DNA of 64,000 bases from Pythium myriotylum (lineage: Eukaryota > Oomycota > Peronosporomycetes > Pythiales > Pythiaceae). The stretch lies in contig JALJCQ010000030.1 of NCBI GenBank assembly GCA_023091665.1, positions 2,606,501 to 2,670,500 on the forward strand, written 5' to 3'. A program made the position numbers and the translations under genes. Every line of letters begins with the position of its first letter. Positions within the stretch are counted from its first letter, which is position 1. Below are positions 1 to 10,406 of the stretch, piece after piece. A model generated the notes under the pieces. The model ran no database searches. It was not told where the DNA came from and was given only the letters and a program-made list of their open reading frames with translations.

Positions 1-144
1 GGCTTCGATCTCTCTATCAAGGGTCGTTACGGCTCTACATCAGCAGTTGCGGGGAACCAGCTGCCCATGTTGGAATCTTACTTCTTCCTCGTGGATTGGG
101 AGTCCCTCGTAATCCGCCCGATGTTTGACTTTGCCTCTGCATGA
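1..144 (+). CDS. C-terminal end of an unidentified protein (partial)
   Basis: Frame 1 is open from the first base and ends at TGA 142-144, giving the last 47 residues of a protein whose 5' part lies outside the window. The tail is hydrophobic and aromatic (SYFFLVDWESLVIRPMFDF). I do not recognise a family from so little sequence. The next gene is convergent, which fits this frame being a true 3' end, but it could also be a last exon with an unseen acceptor. Confidence 0.45.
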   Translation, partial: GFDLSIKGRYGSTSAVAGNQLPMLESYFFLVDWESLVIRPMFDFASA

Positions 145-529
145 GGAAGAAGTTCGTTGCTGCGAGACTTCAACGGATCTCTCAACCAGCAGCAAGTAGG
201 GTGGAAGATTCCCCAATAACAGAACTGTGGTGCGTTAATATGATTTTCTTCAGTAGCTATGGGCAGTGATTGATGTCTTGCGCGGTTGTGTGAATTTTAC
301 GGTGACAGCCTCGTAACCCAATGGGGTCTGAGAGGCGGCGTGGCGTGTGCTGTAGCGTTTTGCAAGTACTACTAGCATCAGATACGGATGTGGGCAACTC
401 GCGAGTGCTCTCCAGAGATGGAAGCCGAGGCAATACAGTGGCAGTGTTTGTGTTGAGATATGTGCGTAGCTGCAGCCTATTACGTTCACGACAAGTTAGG
501 TTTGGACAATACGAGTAAAGGATCGTATC
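145..529. other. Convergent intergenic stretch
   Basis: The 385 bases lie between two converging stop codons. Short open frames on both strands have no codon bias or recognisable motif. I see no RNA gene or repeat here. Confidence 0.4.
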
Positions 530-1856
530 TTACGCAAGTGATCTCGTCAAGGCGATCAGCCTCCGGGACTGTTCATCGTTCTCCTGAGCAATCAAGAGTT
601 TGAGCTTGATCTCAGTCTCCTTGCAATCCAATTGGCTGAACATATGTGCGCACTGCCTTGCAATCCACTGCATGCCATCCTTCAGTCGCTCTTCTGCTCC
701 CTACAGATTTTTGTTGAGAAAACACCAAGTTCGTAAAATGAAGCTTGTAAGTTGAAATTACACAAATGAGAACCTCTTTGAAGGCGGCGAGACGGTGTTC
801 AAGCTCTTGCAGCCGGTGATGCACTTGTGTTATGTCGTTCTTGTCCAATGAACTGCTATTGCGCGATAGTTTGCCGGTTGCGAGAACACCTTGATCTGAT
901 CCACAAAGATGCACAACGGGGGCTGTTTGAATTAGCATATGCCGCTTGACTTTGCTTTTGAACTGTTTATCTAGCTGGGCCGTCGTAGGGATCTCGGGTG
1001 GAACTACTGAACCTTTTATCTCGGTATCTGAGCTTTGCGATATTATCTTTTGTCTCTCTTGAACAAAATCAGCATTCAGTTGATCTAAGAACGCTTCGTA
1101 GTCTGCTTGAAGCTTCTTTGTCTGGTTCGTGAAGGCTTCTTGAATATTGAAACGCTCCTGATGTATCCCTTCACTTTCGACAAGAAATCGCTGGTGTTCT
1201 GTCTCAAAGTCATCGTCGACTGTGATTTCGTGTGCGCTTGCGGATGGATCACAGTCGAAGCTAACCACAGATGGTTCGACTTCAAGTGATGTAGCGAGTT
1301 TCCGCGCTTCAGTTTCTATGCGTTTCGCGAGAATTCGGCGATCATCCGCCAAGTGCGTGTGCAATTTCTTCCATTTTGAGCAAGCTTGTGAACATTCAAG
1401 CTCGTAGTGCTGCCGCACCTCTGACTCCAACTAGTCAGAGCATGTGAGATTCCCATGGGTGACATCGCCAGCATGGTGTCTTACCTTTCGTTCTAGGTGG
1501 TCCGCATTCTTGGTACGGAATCGCTCTTGTTTGGATGAGATGCCGCGACGTTGCTCGCCATAGATGAGCTGAGATAGTACATTTGATGGACGGAACGGAA
1601 CCTTGATTGATATGATGGGCCTTAAAACGTGTTTGACCTAGAAGTCATAAGATATTGAACTCACCGGATTTGTCTCCAGATGTAACTCGAGAGAGTATTT
1701 CTCATGTTCGAATGCGGCCTAAACACGATAGGAAGTCGATACTTTCGAAGATGACGTGCTCGTGCCTGGTAGACATACCCGAGATGTCTTGATCTTTCTG
1801 ATCGTTGAAGCCTCCCATTCGTCCAAGAACAAAAACCACGTGCTCGTGCTCGCCAT
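530..1856 (-). CDS. Coiled-coil protein of unknown function, five exons
   Basis: I read five exons on the minus strand: 1779-1856, 1665-1718, 1485-1601, 762-1430 and 530-700. All are multiples of three and total 362 residues. The ATG sits in AAACATGGCG and opens MASTSTWFLFLDEWEAS. Donors GTATGT, GTGAGT, GTAAGA and GTAATT and CAAG/TAG acceptors give introns of 54-63 bases. From about residue 70 the protein is charged and helical with heptad-like spacing (QERFRTKNADHLERK, HRLQELEHRLAAFKE), ending LIALTRSLA. A donor at GTTCTC near 773 is an alternative for the last intron. The family is not recognised; a cytoskeletal or flagellar coiled-coil role would be a guess. Confidence 0.65.
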
Positions 1857-1949
1857 GTTTTGAGAGAGTTGTGCTATCGACAAACAACACCCAGCTCTAT
1901 TCTAATCTGTGACCGGGTCAAATTCCATATTTTCACCGGTATAATTACC

Positions 1950-3208
1950 CTACTGGAAGATTGTCAAACTATCAAGAAGGGGTTGGTAGTCCTCAACCGA
2001 GAGCATCACGAGTAACCTCGTGTCAAGCATGAGGTAAACGGGCATGAGTTCTGCTGCGCAGAAAACTGCTACAAGTAGCATCGACTGTGGCTTTACGAAG
2101 AAAGACAAATTGTCAGCAGAGTCACCTTGACACGGCATCCTTCCAGAATACAGTACCAATGCATCCCGTCGTTCGACATTGAACCATCCCTGATGAGAGA
2201 ACATCACTCGTTAAAATCATCATGACCAACAAATGTCGATGGGTCACTACCTTTGTGAAAGTAAGCAGAGTCATGACGCTGTACAGGATACGTCCAAAGC
2301 TCCATGCGAGAGCCAGTCGACCAACTCTTGATAGTCTTAATTGAGCTGACTGGGACTTCACTGGGAATCCAGAGAGCGACAGCGTGAGGTAGAACCATGT
2401 CGTTAAGATAATAAGAGGCAGAAAGAGATCGGTTGCGGCAACAACGTAGAAAATGAGTTCCGGTATCTGTCGCAAAGTATCGACGACGAAGTTTAGATTA
2501 CAATTTGGAAACGATTTGCCCACTGTCCTTACCAGACTAAGGCGATTCGGCTTGTCGTCCCGAAAGATACCATGTTGATCCGAGAGGAAAAGGCTCGCGT
2601 ACAAAATGAGCTGCGTGACGTACAGACCTCCGTTGAAGATCAGATAGAAAATCATCCATCGCCGTCGAAATTGTTCGGGTGAGAACCAATGGCGTCGAGA
2701 CTGTGTCCACGATCACAACGTCATCAGTCTGCAGTGGCACACGAACCAATTCTCGCAATGTTCTCACCGACTGGTGGGCCTCCGCCCACACGAGCACGAG
2801 CAGCAAATACGACGATACGAACAGAAAATCGGGCAGGTTGAAGAGCACGGCCACGACCTTGTTGTAGAAGTCGAGGTCTTTCTCCTCCTGGTCGTGGCCG
2901 CCCGAGGACGGCGCGGGGGTCGGCAGGCGGTCTTCGCCGTCGTACCAGCTGCGCAGATCTCCTCCGCTCGGCTCGCTGCTGCTCTGCGAGTCGAAGATGC
3001 AGAGCGTGGAGAAGGTGGCCATCCGGAAGAGGCAGCCGAGCGCGACGCTGAGGATGAGCAGCTGCACGGTGCTCCAGCCGCCGCGCGCGTGGTGGCGCAG
3101 CGCGCGCCGCAGCTCGTGGACCTTGGTGAAGGTCACGACCGTCGCGAGCATGTAGCAGAGCGCGAGGAAGTAGCTGGCCATCGCCAGGTTCGCGAGGAAG
3201 AGCGGCAT
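1950..3208 (-). CDS. Seven-helix membrane protein, TOM1/THH1-like
   Basis: Exons 2768-3208, 2251-2700 and 1950-2189 join in phase and encode 376 residues; the introns (67 and 61 bases) start GTGAGA and GTAGTG. The ATG at 3208 precedes a hydrophobic helix starting MPLFLANLAMASYFLALCYM. Seven hydrophobic segments can be counted: three in exon 1, three in exon 2, one in exon 3. The segment GWSTVQLLILSVALGCLFR and the WAEAHQS following the third helix resemble the THH1/TOM1/TOM3 family (plant tobamovirus-multiplication proteins, animal TPRA1/GPR137). Family members sit in endosomal or vacuolar membranes with poorly defined roles. The assignment rests on these short stretches and topology, so other seven-helix families remain possible. 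Confidence 0.6.
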
Positions 3209-3389
3209 GGCCGTCGGGGAAGGATCCGCTTCAAGATGATCAACGCGGTCCGGCCAACGGGTCCGACCCGGTCCCAGGGATCGCAAAATTTAGAATTTGA
3301 GAATCCAATTGTTGCATGATTTGAGGATAACTGTCAAATTGAAGGAGCTCTAAACGTTACGACACTTGCATGAGACGAGGGCTTGGTAG

Positions 3390-5922
3390 CTACCTCTCGC
3401 CAGCAGTGGCCGTCGCAGTGACCTCGGTCGTTAAGCCGTCTTCAGCGTTGCTGGGGTCTGCGTCGCCTGTGTTTCGGCGTTTCTTGGCCTGAGCTTCGTC
3501 TTCTTCCAGAAAGCGAATGTCGAAGCAGTTGCGTTCAGTCGGATCCTTGTACTCGAGCCCCAAGGCGATGAACACATCGACCTCGTGGGGACAAATCACT
3601 GACTCACCCGATTCAACTTTGACGCCTTTGCGGACACGGACAACTCGCTTGAGGGATCGATCCGATAAACTCCATCCTTTCTTCCTTGCAAAAAGTCTCA
3701 TGCTACGATTGAAGTGATCGCTGCCGGTAAAGTAGAGGAGTGCAAACCCGAAGTAGCGACGAGGGTAGACTTTGATGTCGAGGCGACGATACGGCAATCC
3801 CTGTGTAGCCATGAGAGAATTGAATAGACTTGGTGTGAACATGGTACGCACGCCACACTCTCACCTCTCGTAGTCGGCACACACCCATGTATGAGTCGCA
3901 TCCGCCCATGTGGTGACCAGAGATATGGGTGAGATCGTCGGTAAGAAATCCCGATTCATGGAGCCGACGCAGGAGCTCGGGGAGAATATCACACTCTTCG
4001 CTATCCGGATCCGTAATGAGTACGTCACAATCGCCAGATGATGGCTTCCCACGGCGGTACGAGCCGCAGGCAAGAGCGGTCGCATTTGGAAGCAGACGGT
4101 GTACTTCGTCGACAACAGTCTTCTCAATCTCTTGTACCTCAGATCTAAACATGAAAGCGCTAAACAAATGGAACGAGCAAATGAAAAGCACAAGCGACAA
4201 GTACCGAGGTATTTTCGTCATGAAATCCTTGTAGTGTTTGAGCCCGATCTGTTGCTGGAAGTTGAGTACTTCTGCAGCGTTTTGACGCAAAGCATCCATA
4301 GACTTGTATCCCATGCTGCATGATACGTGAGAATCTATCCTCTGCATAGACTCAGCTCAGTACGTACTTGTACAATTTTGCCGCGGTCGCAGGGCCAACA
4401 CCCCATATTTGCGACATTTCCACAAGCGTTCCCAATCTTGGGTTAGCTTTCTTGGCCTCCAGTTTCTCGAGCTTCCCAGTTTCGAGTACCTCAACAACTT
4501 TTTCGCGCATCCGACCTTTCGCCCACCACAAGCCTTTGAGATCACGTACGCTTGACACCCGCGTGCGCATCGCTTTGAGGCTAGACACGACTTTCTTGTA
4601 AGAGTACTCTCGCCAAATATCCCGCTCGACATGAAGGAACTCCATCAGTTCTTCCAGCGGCTCGGTGAGATGTGCATTCAGATTCGCTTGCATCACTGCG
4701 CAGGCACAATCAAATTAGATTAAGGAACGCACACTCCTCTAACGAACTTACATGAGGACTTCTGGCACACAAAGGCCTCCATTTTGAGTTTTTGGCCTTC
4801 GTTCGCATTCGCGATTGTCTCAAAACGTGGATTGAGCTTGTGGAAGATCGGAATTCGCTCGTTTACCAACTTGTCCTTTTTGATCTTCAGCTCTTTCTCC
4901 TCTTGTCGAATCATTTCCTCGTCAATCTGAACTAGTGGAGCGCGGATTATTTCGTTTGTGGAAATGTTCTTGAGATCGGACCCGTCACCTTCACCGCCGC
5001 TTTCGTCTGGATCATTCACGTTGACTTCTTGTGCCTCTTTGACTTCGTCTTCTTTGTCTGCACGCATCTCTCCTCCCCAATGATATTGAGGTCCAGGGGG
5101 CGGGAATTTCTTGTTTTGGCGCGTGAACACAAGCCAGTCCGGAGTCACTAGTTTCAGGTGAGACGGAAGTGCGTCGCTGATGCGGAAGTGATTCCGAAGC
5201 TTTGCGTCATCAACTTGAGCACTCACAACGACAATATCAACGCGACTCCAGTTGAAACCCTCGTTCTCTTTCTGCTCATTCGATCCTGCATCCCCGATCT
5301 CTTCCCGTAGTTGGCTCTTGTTCAGGTGCAACAGATTAGCATGGTTGCGTTGCTTGAGAGGCGACGAGGCACAATGAGTTACGATGCTCCCACCCAGAGC
5401 GGCGACCATCTCTTCCCAAATCTCGATCCGCTTGCGACTCACATCGCTGCCGATCGGAGTCAATAGCACACGCTTCCCAAGCAGAAGCTGGTCCTGTGGG
5501 TCTAGACTGCTAGTTCGCTTCCCTCGCTTTCTCTTCTCCAGAGGCGACGCTGAGGACCGCCGCTTCGAGCCACTTACAAGCACCGGAGGCAGCGTTCGAC
5601 CCATGGCGCCCTCTGGATCTCCACTGATGTTGTCGTCTACGACAATGGCCGTAGGGTTTGCTCCTGGATCTCCACTGATGTTGTCGTCTACGACAATGGC
5701 CGTAGGGTTTGCTCCTATGTCTCCGCCCCGTCCCATGGGTTCATGCCTCGTCATTACGGGAGGAGATGCGAGCGGGGAATTTTCTCGGCTTGTACCCACT
5801 CGTTGGCCGTCGCGCCATCGCCGCCGAGCCGGCGACGTCTGCGCTGGCGTGAGGAATCCATCCAAACGCTCGAAAAACTTGCGCTTCTTGTGCGCAGAGA
5901 GGAGCTTGAGTCGCCTCGCCAT
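3390..5922 (-). CDS. POLL: DNA polymerase family X (lambda/mu-like) with BRCT domain
   Basis: Five exons (4752-5922, 4368-4695, 4205-4315, 3865-4144, 3390-3800) join in phase into 766 residues. An N-terminal BRCT domain lies near residues 148-270 (KRVLLTPIGSDV to LVTPDWLVF). A helix-hairpin-helix GVGPATAAKLY precedes the junction LYNMGYKSMDALR. The polymerase palm has ACGSYRRGK and the metal-binding DCD of SGDCDVLIT near residues 575-577. The C-terminal part has YRRLDIKVYPRR and ALLYFTGSDHFNRSM, as in pol lambda. Family X enzymes fill gaps in base-excision repair and end joining, and BRCT-bearing members are recruited by Ku/XRCC4-ligase IV. The linker carries an exact duplicated 17-residue unit (5615-5716). 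DNA ligase IV lies 1.4 kb away. Lambda versus mu is not decidable; the third exon acceptor and donor fit the family alignment well. Confidence 0.93.
5615..5716 (-). repeat. Exact 51-bp tandem duplication in the polymerase X gene
   Basis: Two identical 51-bp units (5615-5665 and 5666-5716) each encode GANPTAIVVDDNISGDP, at about residues 70-103. The length keeps frame. The units lie in the disordered segment before the BRCT domain and each has a hydrophobic-acidic IVVDD core. Confidence 0.95.
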
Positions 5923-6036
5923 GGTCCTCTCCCCTCAACGCATTTTCGGCCTTGGCGCCAAGCGGTGCTATCCGTTAAAAACAATTTATCTTGGAAATTG
6001 TATTGGGGTTCCAATGTTATGGTTCATATTGCACGT

Positions 6037-7200
6037 TCATGCTGTGTGGCTCGTCGCACTGCGATGGTATGAGCCGGCGTCGTCGACGCTGTCCGAGACC
6101 TCCGTCGCTGTGGTCCGTACTGAGATCAGAAACACGAGCAGGGTGAGCATGTAGACGGCACCGCAGGCCACGCCGATGAGCGCGATCTCGCGATCGGTAG
6201 AGACTCCGAAGTCCGTGTACCGCGGCAGCGCGACGGCGAGTGCGACGCCGATGGCATTCTCGAGGACGCGCCACGCGTTGAGGACGAGGAGCTTGGTGCT
6301 GTAAAGAGCGAGCTTGACGTCGCCGACGGCAGGACCCAGGTGGGCTGCGTCCACGGTGAACACGGAGAAGAGTGGGAAGAAGAGCACGGCGAGCGAGACT
6401 TGAGCGCTGGTGGCCTGCACCGGTGTCGCCAGTCGCATGGCGATCGTGAAGGCAATGGAGATAGCCACCACGACCATGCTATAGACCACCACGGCGTATC
6501 CGGTCGTAGTCGCAACCAGCAGGATAGCACCGAGGCGGAAGACAAACTGCCCAAACAAGAAGAGCGTAGCTGTCCAGCCAAGGATCTTGGGATAGGGCGC
6601 AGTCTTCGCGTGGCCGCCGTGCGGCTTCGCCTTGGCGTAGCTCGAAACTGCGTACAGCAGCGTGAGTCCGGTCGAGACGACCGCCCAGAGATCGACGAGC
6701 TTCCATTTGCGGTAGTGAATCGTCGCGTTCGCCTGGATGACGAACAGCGGGACGTCGCGCACCATGGCCTGCACAAACGCGACGTAAACGAGTCCTTCCT
6801 CCAGTCGCTTCTCGCGTTGCTGCGGGCTCTCCTCTTGGAGCTCCAATTGGCGCGACGATTCGTCGCCTGTGGGCTTGTCACTCGCACTGTTCTTACCAGC
6901 TTGAACCGACACGACATACGTGTAGACCGTCTCGACGAGCACGCGCAGCTGGAGCAGTCCGATGAGGCCTCCGATGAGCGAATTGAGCCACGCAATGTTC
7001 ACGTAGCGCTTGCGTGGGTCCTTGGCCTCGAGCTGGAGCCCGACGACGGCCATGACGAGTCCGTTGAAAACGAGGAACGCGATGGAGAGCGCATACTCCT
7101 CCTTCCAGCCGCGCTGGATGTACTCGTGGTTGAGCAGCACGTCCGTGACGACCGTCGACACCTCGTAGACCGCGCGGACGATCTCGAGCACGTCCGGCAT
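6037..7200 (-). CDS. Polytopic membrane protein, unknown function
   Basis: A single open frame of 387 residues from ATG 7198-7200 (MPDVLEIVRAVYEVSTVV). I count about nine hydrophobic helices, interrupted by one cytosolic-looking charged loop rich in Ser, Glu and Gln (KPTGDESSRQLELQEESPQQ). The segment DVPLFVIQANATIHYRKWK faintly recalls the XK/XKR scramblase core, but the match is too short to name the family. It sits head to head with DNA ligase IV across 152 bases and tail to head with polymerase X. The open frame continues upstream without ATG, so the start chosen is the first well-placed Met. Confidence 0.75.
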   Translation of the reverse strand: MPDVLEIVRAVYEVSTVVTDVLLNHEYIQRGWKEEYALSIAFLVFNGLVMAVVGLQLEAKDPRKRYVNIAWLNSLIGGLIGLLQLRVLVETVYTYVVSVQAGKNSASDKPTGDESSRQLELQEESPQQREKRLEEGLVYVAFVQAMVRDVPLFVIQANATIHYRKWKLVDLWAVVSTGLTLLYAVSSYAKAKPHGGHAKTAPYPKILGWTATLFLFGQFVFRLGAILLVATTTGYAVVVYSMVVVAISIAFTIAMRLATPVQATSAQVSLAVLFFPLFSVFTVDAAHLGPAVGDVKLALYSTKLLVLNAWRVLENAIGVALAVALPRYTDFGVSTDREIALIGVACGAVYMLTLLVFLISVRTTATEVSDSVDDAGSYHRSATSHTA

Positions 7201-7352
7201 GGCGGCTAATTGGTCACTACACACAAGGCTTCCATGCGCCCGAACGAACCGCCAGCGTGGCGACAGTTCTGAACCGAAGCGGATGTTGAACCCAAGAGCT
7301 CGCCTCCTCCCATTGAGATTTATAGCCAATTGCTGGGCATGCACTCATTACG
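7201..7352. promoter_or_regulatory. Shared divergent promoter of membrane protein and ligase IV
   Basis: Only 152 bases separate the two opposite start codons. The interval includes GCACTCATTACG just before the ligase ATG, loosely like the oomycete TCATT initiator, and AGCCAATTG (a CCAAT core). Position supports a shared promoter; the elements are by eye only. Confidence 0.5.
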
Positions 7353-10319
7353 ATGGCCACCCACATCTCGTGGGTTGGGACGCGGCCACTCGCCGTCATG
7401 CCGCCGACGCCTCAGCCCGACGGCGCCCAGAGCCTCTCCTTCGGCGCGCTCTGCCGCGTGCTCGAGGCCGTCGAGCGCACGCCCAAGAGCGACGCCAAGC
7501 TCGCGCTCGTCTTCAGCGACGCGCTGCGCCAGCAGCTCCATGGCGGCGACCTCTTCCCGCTGCTGCGCCTGCTGCTGCCGCAGCTCGACCGCGAACGCAC
7601 GTACAATCTCAAGGAAAAGAAGATCGCCAAGGTCTACGTCGACGTGCTCGGCATGGCCGCCGAGAGCCGAGACGCGCAGAAGCTCGAGCACTTCAATGAC
7701 CCCACGGTGGTGCAGAGCAAGTCGGTCGGCGACTTCGCGGCCGTGCTGTTCGAAGTCCTCCAGTACCGGAGCCTGGTCGGCAACCAGAAGTTCCAACACA
7801 CGGTCGGCGTCGTGAATACACTGCTGGACGAGCTGGTGCGAGCAGAGGACGGCGCCCGTCGAAAGAAAGTGTTTATGAAGCTGGCGACCGAGTTTCCGGC
7901 GAACGAGCAAAAGTGGATCATTCGCATGATGCTCAAAGACCTCAAGATCGGTCTCCGCCACGAGCGTGTGCTCAACTTTATGCATCCCGACGCGAGCGAG
8001 ATGTACAACCACACAAACGATCTCCACAAGGTGTGTGTCGACCTGCGCAACTCGACCATTCGGTACGTTCCGAAGATCGAGCCATTCCAAGTGTTTTCGC
8101 CCATGTTGGCAAAGCGTGTCGATTTCGGCGAGTGTACGAGCGCGATCAACGCGGATGTATTTGTCATGGAGCCAAAGCTTGATGGTGAACGCATCACGTG
8201 CCACGTGCAAGGCGACGAAGTGCACTTCATTTCTCGAAACGGTGTCAATTACACAGAACTGTATGGGCCATTTGTCGCACCATACGTCAAGTCGCAGCTT
8301 CTCCAGGGCCTTGATGTGATCCTCGATGGTGAGATGATGGTGTGGGATAACATGGAATTCAAGCTGCGCGAGTTTGGGCTCCTCAAAAACGTCGCTAACG
8401 CCATGCGTGCAGGAGAGCAAACGCATCGCTGGCTGTGCTACGTTGTGTGGGATGTGGTATACATAGGTGGGGAGCGTGCGGACGAGTTAATCCAACAAGT
8501 GTACAGTGGGCCCGGAGAAGTAAGTGCCGTAATGGGGCTGCCCCTTCATGCCCGCCGCAAGCTTCTGGTCAAGATACTGAAACCACTAGACCATCGAGTG
8601 ATCATCATCGAACAGACGGTGGTGAACGCGAAGTCGCCCAAAGAGCGACACGACATCGTCATGGCCGAGGTCGACAAGCAAGTCTCAAACGGGGGCGAGG
8701 GGGTGATCTTGAAGGATATCAACTCCCACTACATGTGTGGAGAAAGTAGCCGCAAGACCAAGAAGTGGATCAAACTCAAACCAGACTATGCCGGCATGAC
8801 GACGAACCTTGATGTAGTTATCATTGGAGGTTTCTACGGCACTGGGCGGCGACGCAGTGGCGCTGTGTCCGTCTTCTTGCTGGGGGTGCTAGCTCGATCG
8901 TTGGATGACGACGCAGCTCAAGAGGCTATGAAGCCAGGATCGCCAGCGCCCACTGTCTACACCTTCGCGAAAGTTGGCACTGGCTACAACCTGGAGGAGT
9001 TGGACCAGATGCGTCGAGACCTCGAGCCATATTGGCGCCCTTGGGATGATAACAACGTACCCGCTCACTTCAACGGCTGGAAACCCCAAAAGAGCGACCT
9101 CAAGCCTGACGTGTGGATCGACCCACGACATTCAAAGGTGCTCGAGGTGTACGGGTTTGAGTTGACATTCTCAACGCTTTATCAGACAGGCCTCACTATT
9201 CGATTCCCACGCTGCAAGGCCATTCGTAACGATAAGCCTTGGTACCAGTGCATGAGTGTGCAGGATCTCAACACGATCCGAGGCAGCGTGTTCAATAAGC
9301 GTGCAGCTGATGTCGCACTTGGACAGAAGAAAACAACGAAACGAGTCATCAAGAAGACAGCAGTCAGCCGTGGATCAGGTGGTATCGTCGCTGAGTATTC
9401 GCAAGCCAAGCTTGAGGGAATCGACGTACAACAGCATGTTTTTGAGGCTCTCGAGTTTTGCGTGTTGCCAGGCAAGTACGACTCGAAACTGCTTGATTGG
9501 GAGTCGATCCCTGAAGAATTATTGTCTCAAGAAGAGCGACGTGAGATCAACAAGCAGTCAATCGAGAGACTTCTCCATGCATGCGGAGGCTCCATTGTCC
9601 AGAACCCAATAGCCGACTCAACAAGCTACGTCGTGGCGGCCTCGGATGCCGGATTCAAAGTGGCGAACCTGAAAATGCAAGGCAAATTCAACATCGTGTA
9701 TCTGCACTGGGTTGTAAACTGTGTCGTCAGTGCGAAAATCAAGTCACTCAAGGCACGCGACTTCATCTTTGCAACCGACTCCACCCGCGCGCTGCTCGCA
9801 AAAGAGTATGATAGATTCGGTGACCATTTCACGGAACCAGTCAACGTCGAGGACCTGAAGATGATCTTTCGGGAAGTCGGACGTATGGTAGACGAATCGG
9901 AAGACGAACCGTGGCAGTTACGAATGCGATCCCTTGCAGTCGAGGAAGAAGACGCAATGGACTGTGAGTACACATGTCTAGCTCATTGCACAGTTTACAT
10001 TGATCGCTATCGAACTGTTCACACACCCGAGTCATCAGTTCAGGACGATGAGTTGGATCCCTTTGGGTCTATGAAGCTGCTGGAGCAGCAGGTCCGACTC
10101 TATGGAGGCCGTGTTTCATCGGTCGTGGATGCAAGTGTCACTCATATTGTCGTGGACTCGCGAGACGACAGGAAACGGATTGCCATGCTCCAGCCCGTGA
10201 TCCGCTCTCTTCGTCGCCAGTCAATCAAGGAGCCGCCAGTTGTGACGAAAGAGTGGGTCGAGCACTCTTGCCAGCAGCGAGCACAACTGCCTGTGGATGA
10301 ATTCTTCATTCCAGTGTAA
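7353..10319 (+). CDS. LIG4: DNA ligase IV (ATP-dependent, two C-terminal BRCT domains)
   Basis: One uninterrupted frame of 988 residues. The adenylation motif I EPKLDGER has its Lys near residue 275. Motif III LDGEMMVWD, motif IV GGEGVILKDINSHY and motif V KKWIKLKPDY follow in order. An N-terminal ligase domain occupies roughly the first 240 residues. Two BRCT domains end the protein: about 690-790 (ACGGSIVQNPIADSTSYVV, LHWVVNCV) and 870-988 (YGGRVSSVVDASVTHIVVD, KEWVEHSC), the arrangement diagnostic of ligase IV, which binds XRCC4 between the BRCTs and seals breaks in non-homologous end joining. A second in-frame ATG at 7398 (MPPTPQPDGAQS) is an equally plausible start. The gene converges on the kinase gene with 87 bases between stops. 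Confidence 0.97.
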   Translation: MATHISWVGTRPLAVMPPTPQPDGAQSLSFGALCRVLEAVERTPKSDAKLALVFSDALRQQLHGGDLFPLLRLLLPQLDRERTYNLKEKKIAKVYVDVLGMAAESRDAQKLEHFNDPTVVQSKSVGDFAAVLFEVLQYRSLVGNQKFQHTVGVVNTLLDELVRAEDGARRKKVFMKLATEFPANEQKWIIRMMLKDLKIGLRHERVLNFMHPDASEMYNHTNDLHKVCVDLRNSTIRYVPKIEPFQVFSPMLAKRVDFGECTSAINADVFVMEPKLDGERITCHVQGDEVHFISRNGVNYTELYGPFVAPYVKSQLLQGLDVILDGEMMVWDNMEFKLREFGLLKNVANAMRAGEQTHRWLCYVVWDVVYIGGERADELIQQVYSGPGEVSAVMGLPLHARRKLLVKILKPLDHRVIIIEQTVVNAKSPKERHDIVMAEVDKQVSNGGEGVILKDINSHYMCGESSRKTKKWIKLKPDYAGMTTNLDVVIIGGFYGTGRRRSGAVSVFLLGVLARSLDDDAAQEAMKPGSPAPTVYTFAKVGTGYNLEELDQMRRDLEPYWRPWDDNNVPAHFNGWKPQKSDLKPDVWIDPRHSKVLEVYGFELTFSTLYQTGLTIRFPRCKAIRNDKPWYQCMSVQDLNTIRGSVFNKRAADVALGQKKTTKRVIKKTAVSRGSGGIVAEYSQAKLEGIDVQQHVFEALEFCVLPGKYDSKLLDWESIPEELLSQEERREINKQSIERLLHACGGSIVQNPIADSTSYVVAASDAGFKVANLKMQGKFNIVYLHWVVNCVVSAKIKSLKARDFIFATDSTRALLAKEYDRFGDHFTEPVNVEDLKMIFREVGRMVDESEDEPWQLRMRSLAVEEEDAMDCEYTCLAHCTVYIDRYRTVHTPESSVQDDELDPFGSMKLLEQQVRLYGGRVSSVVDASVTHIVVDSRDDRKRIAMLQPVIRSLRRQSIKEPPVVTKEWVEHSCQQRAQLPVDEFFIPV

Positions 10320-10406
10320 ACCTTCAGCACGCACTCAGCAGGGTCTCCATTTAAATAATTTATCCCTCTTATTCAACTCCTCCCCTCTGACTCCGTGAGC
10401 ATTCGA

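Noticed and set aside
1638..1664. A 27-base GT...AG segment as an intron in the coiled-coil gene
   Set aside because: It is too short for a spliceosomal intron; extending the acceptor to 1602 (TCAAG) gives 63 bases, keeps phase and is preferred.
2701..2746. A 40-46 base intron in the TOM1-like gene
   Set aside because: A GTGAGA donor at 2767 gives a 67-base intron in the same phase, in line with neighbouring introns.
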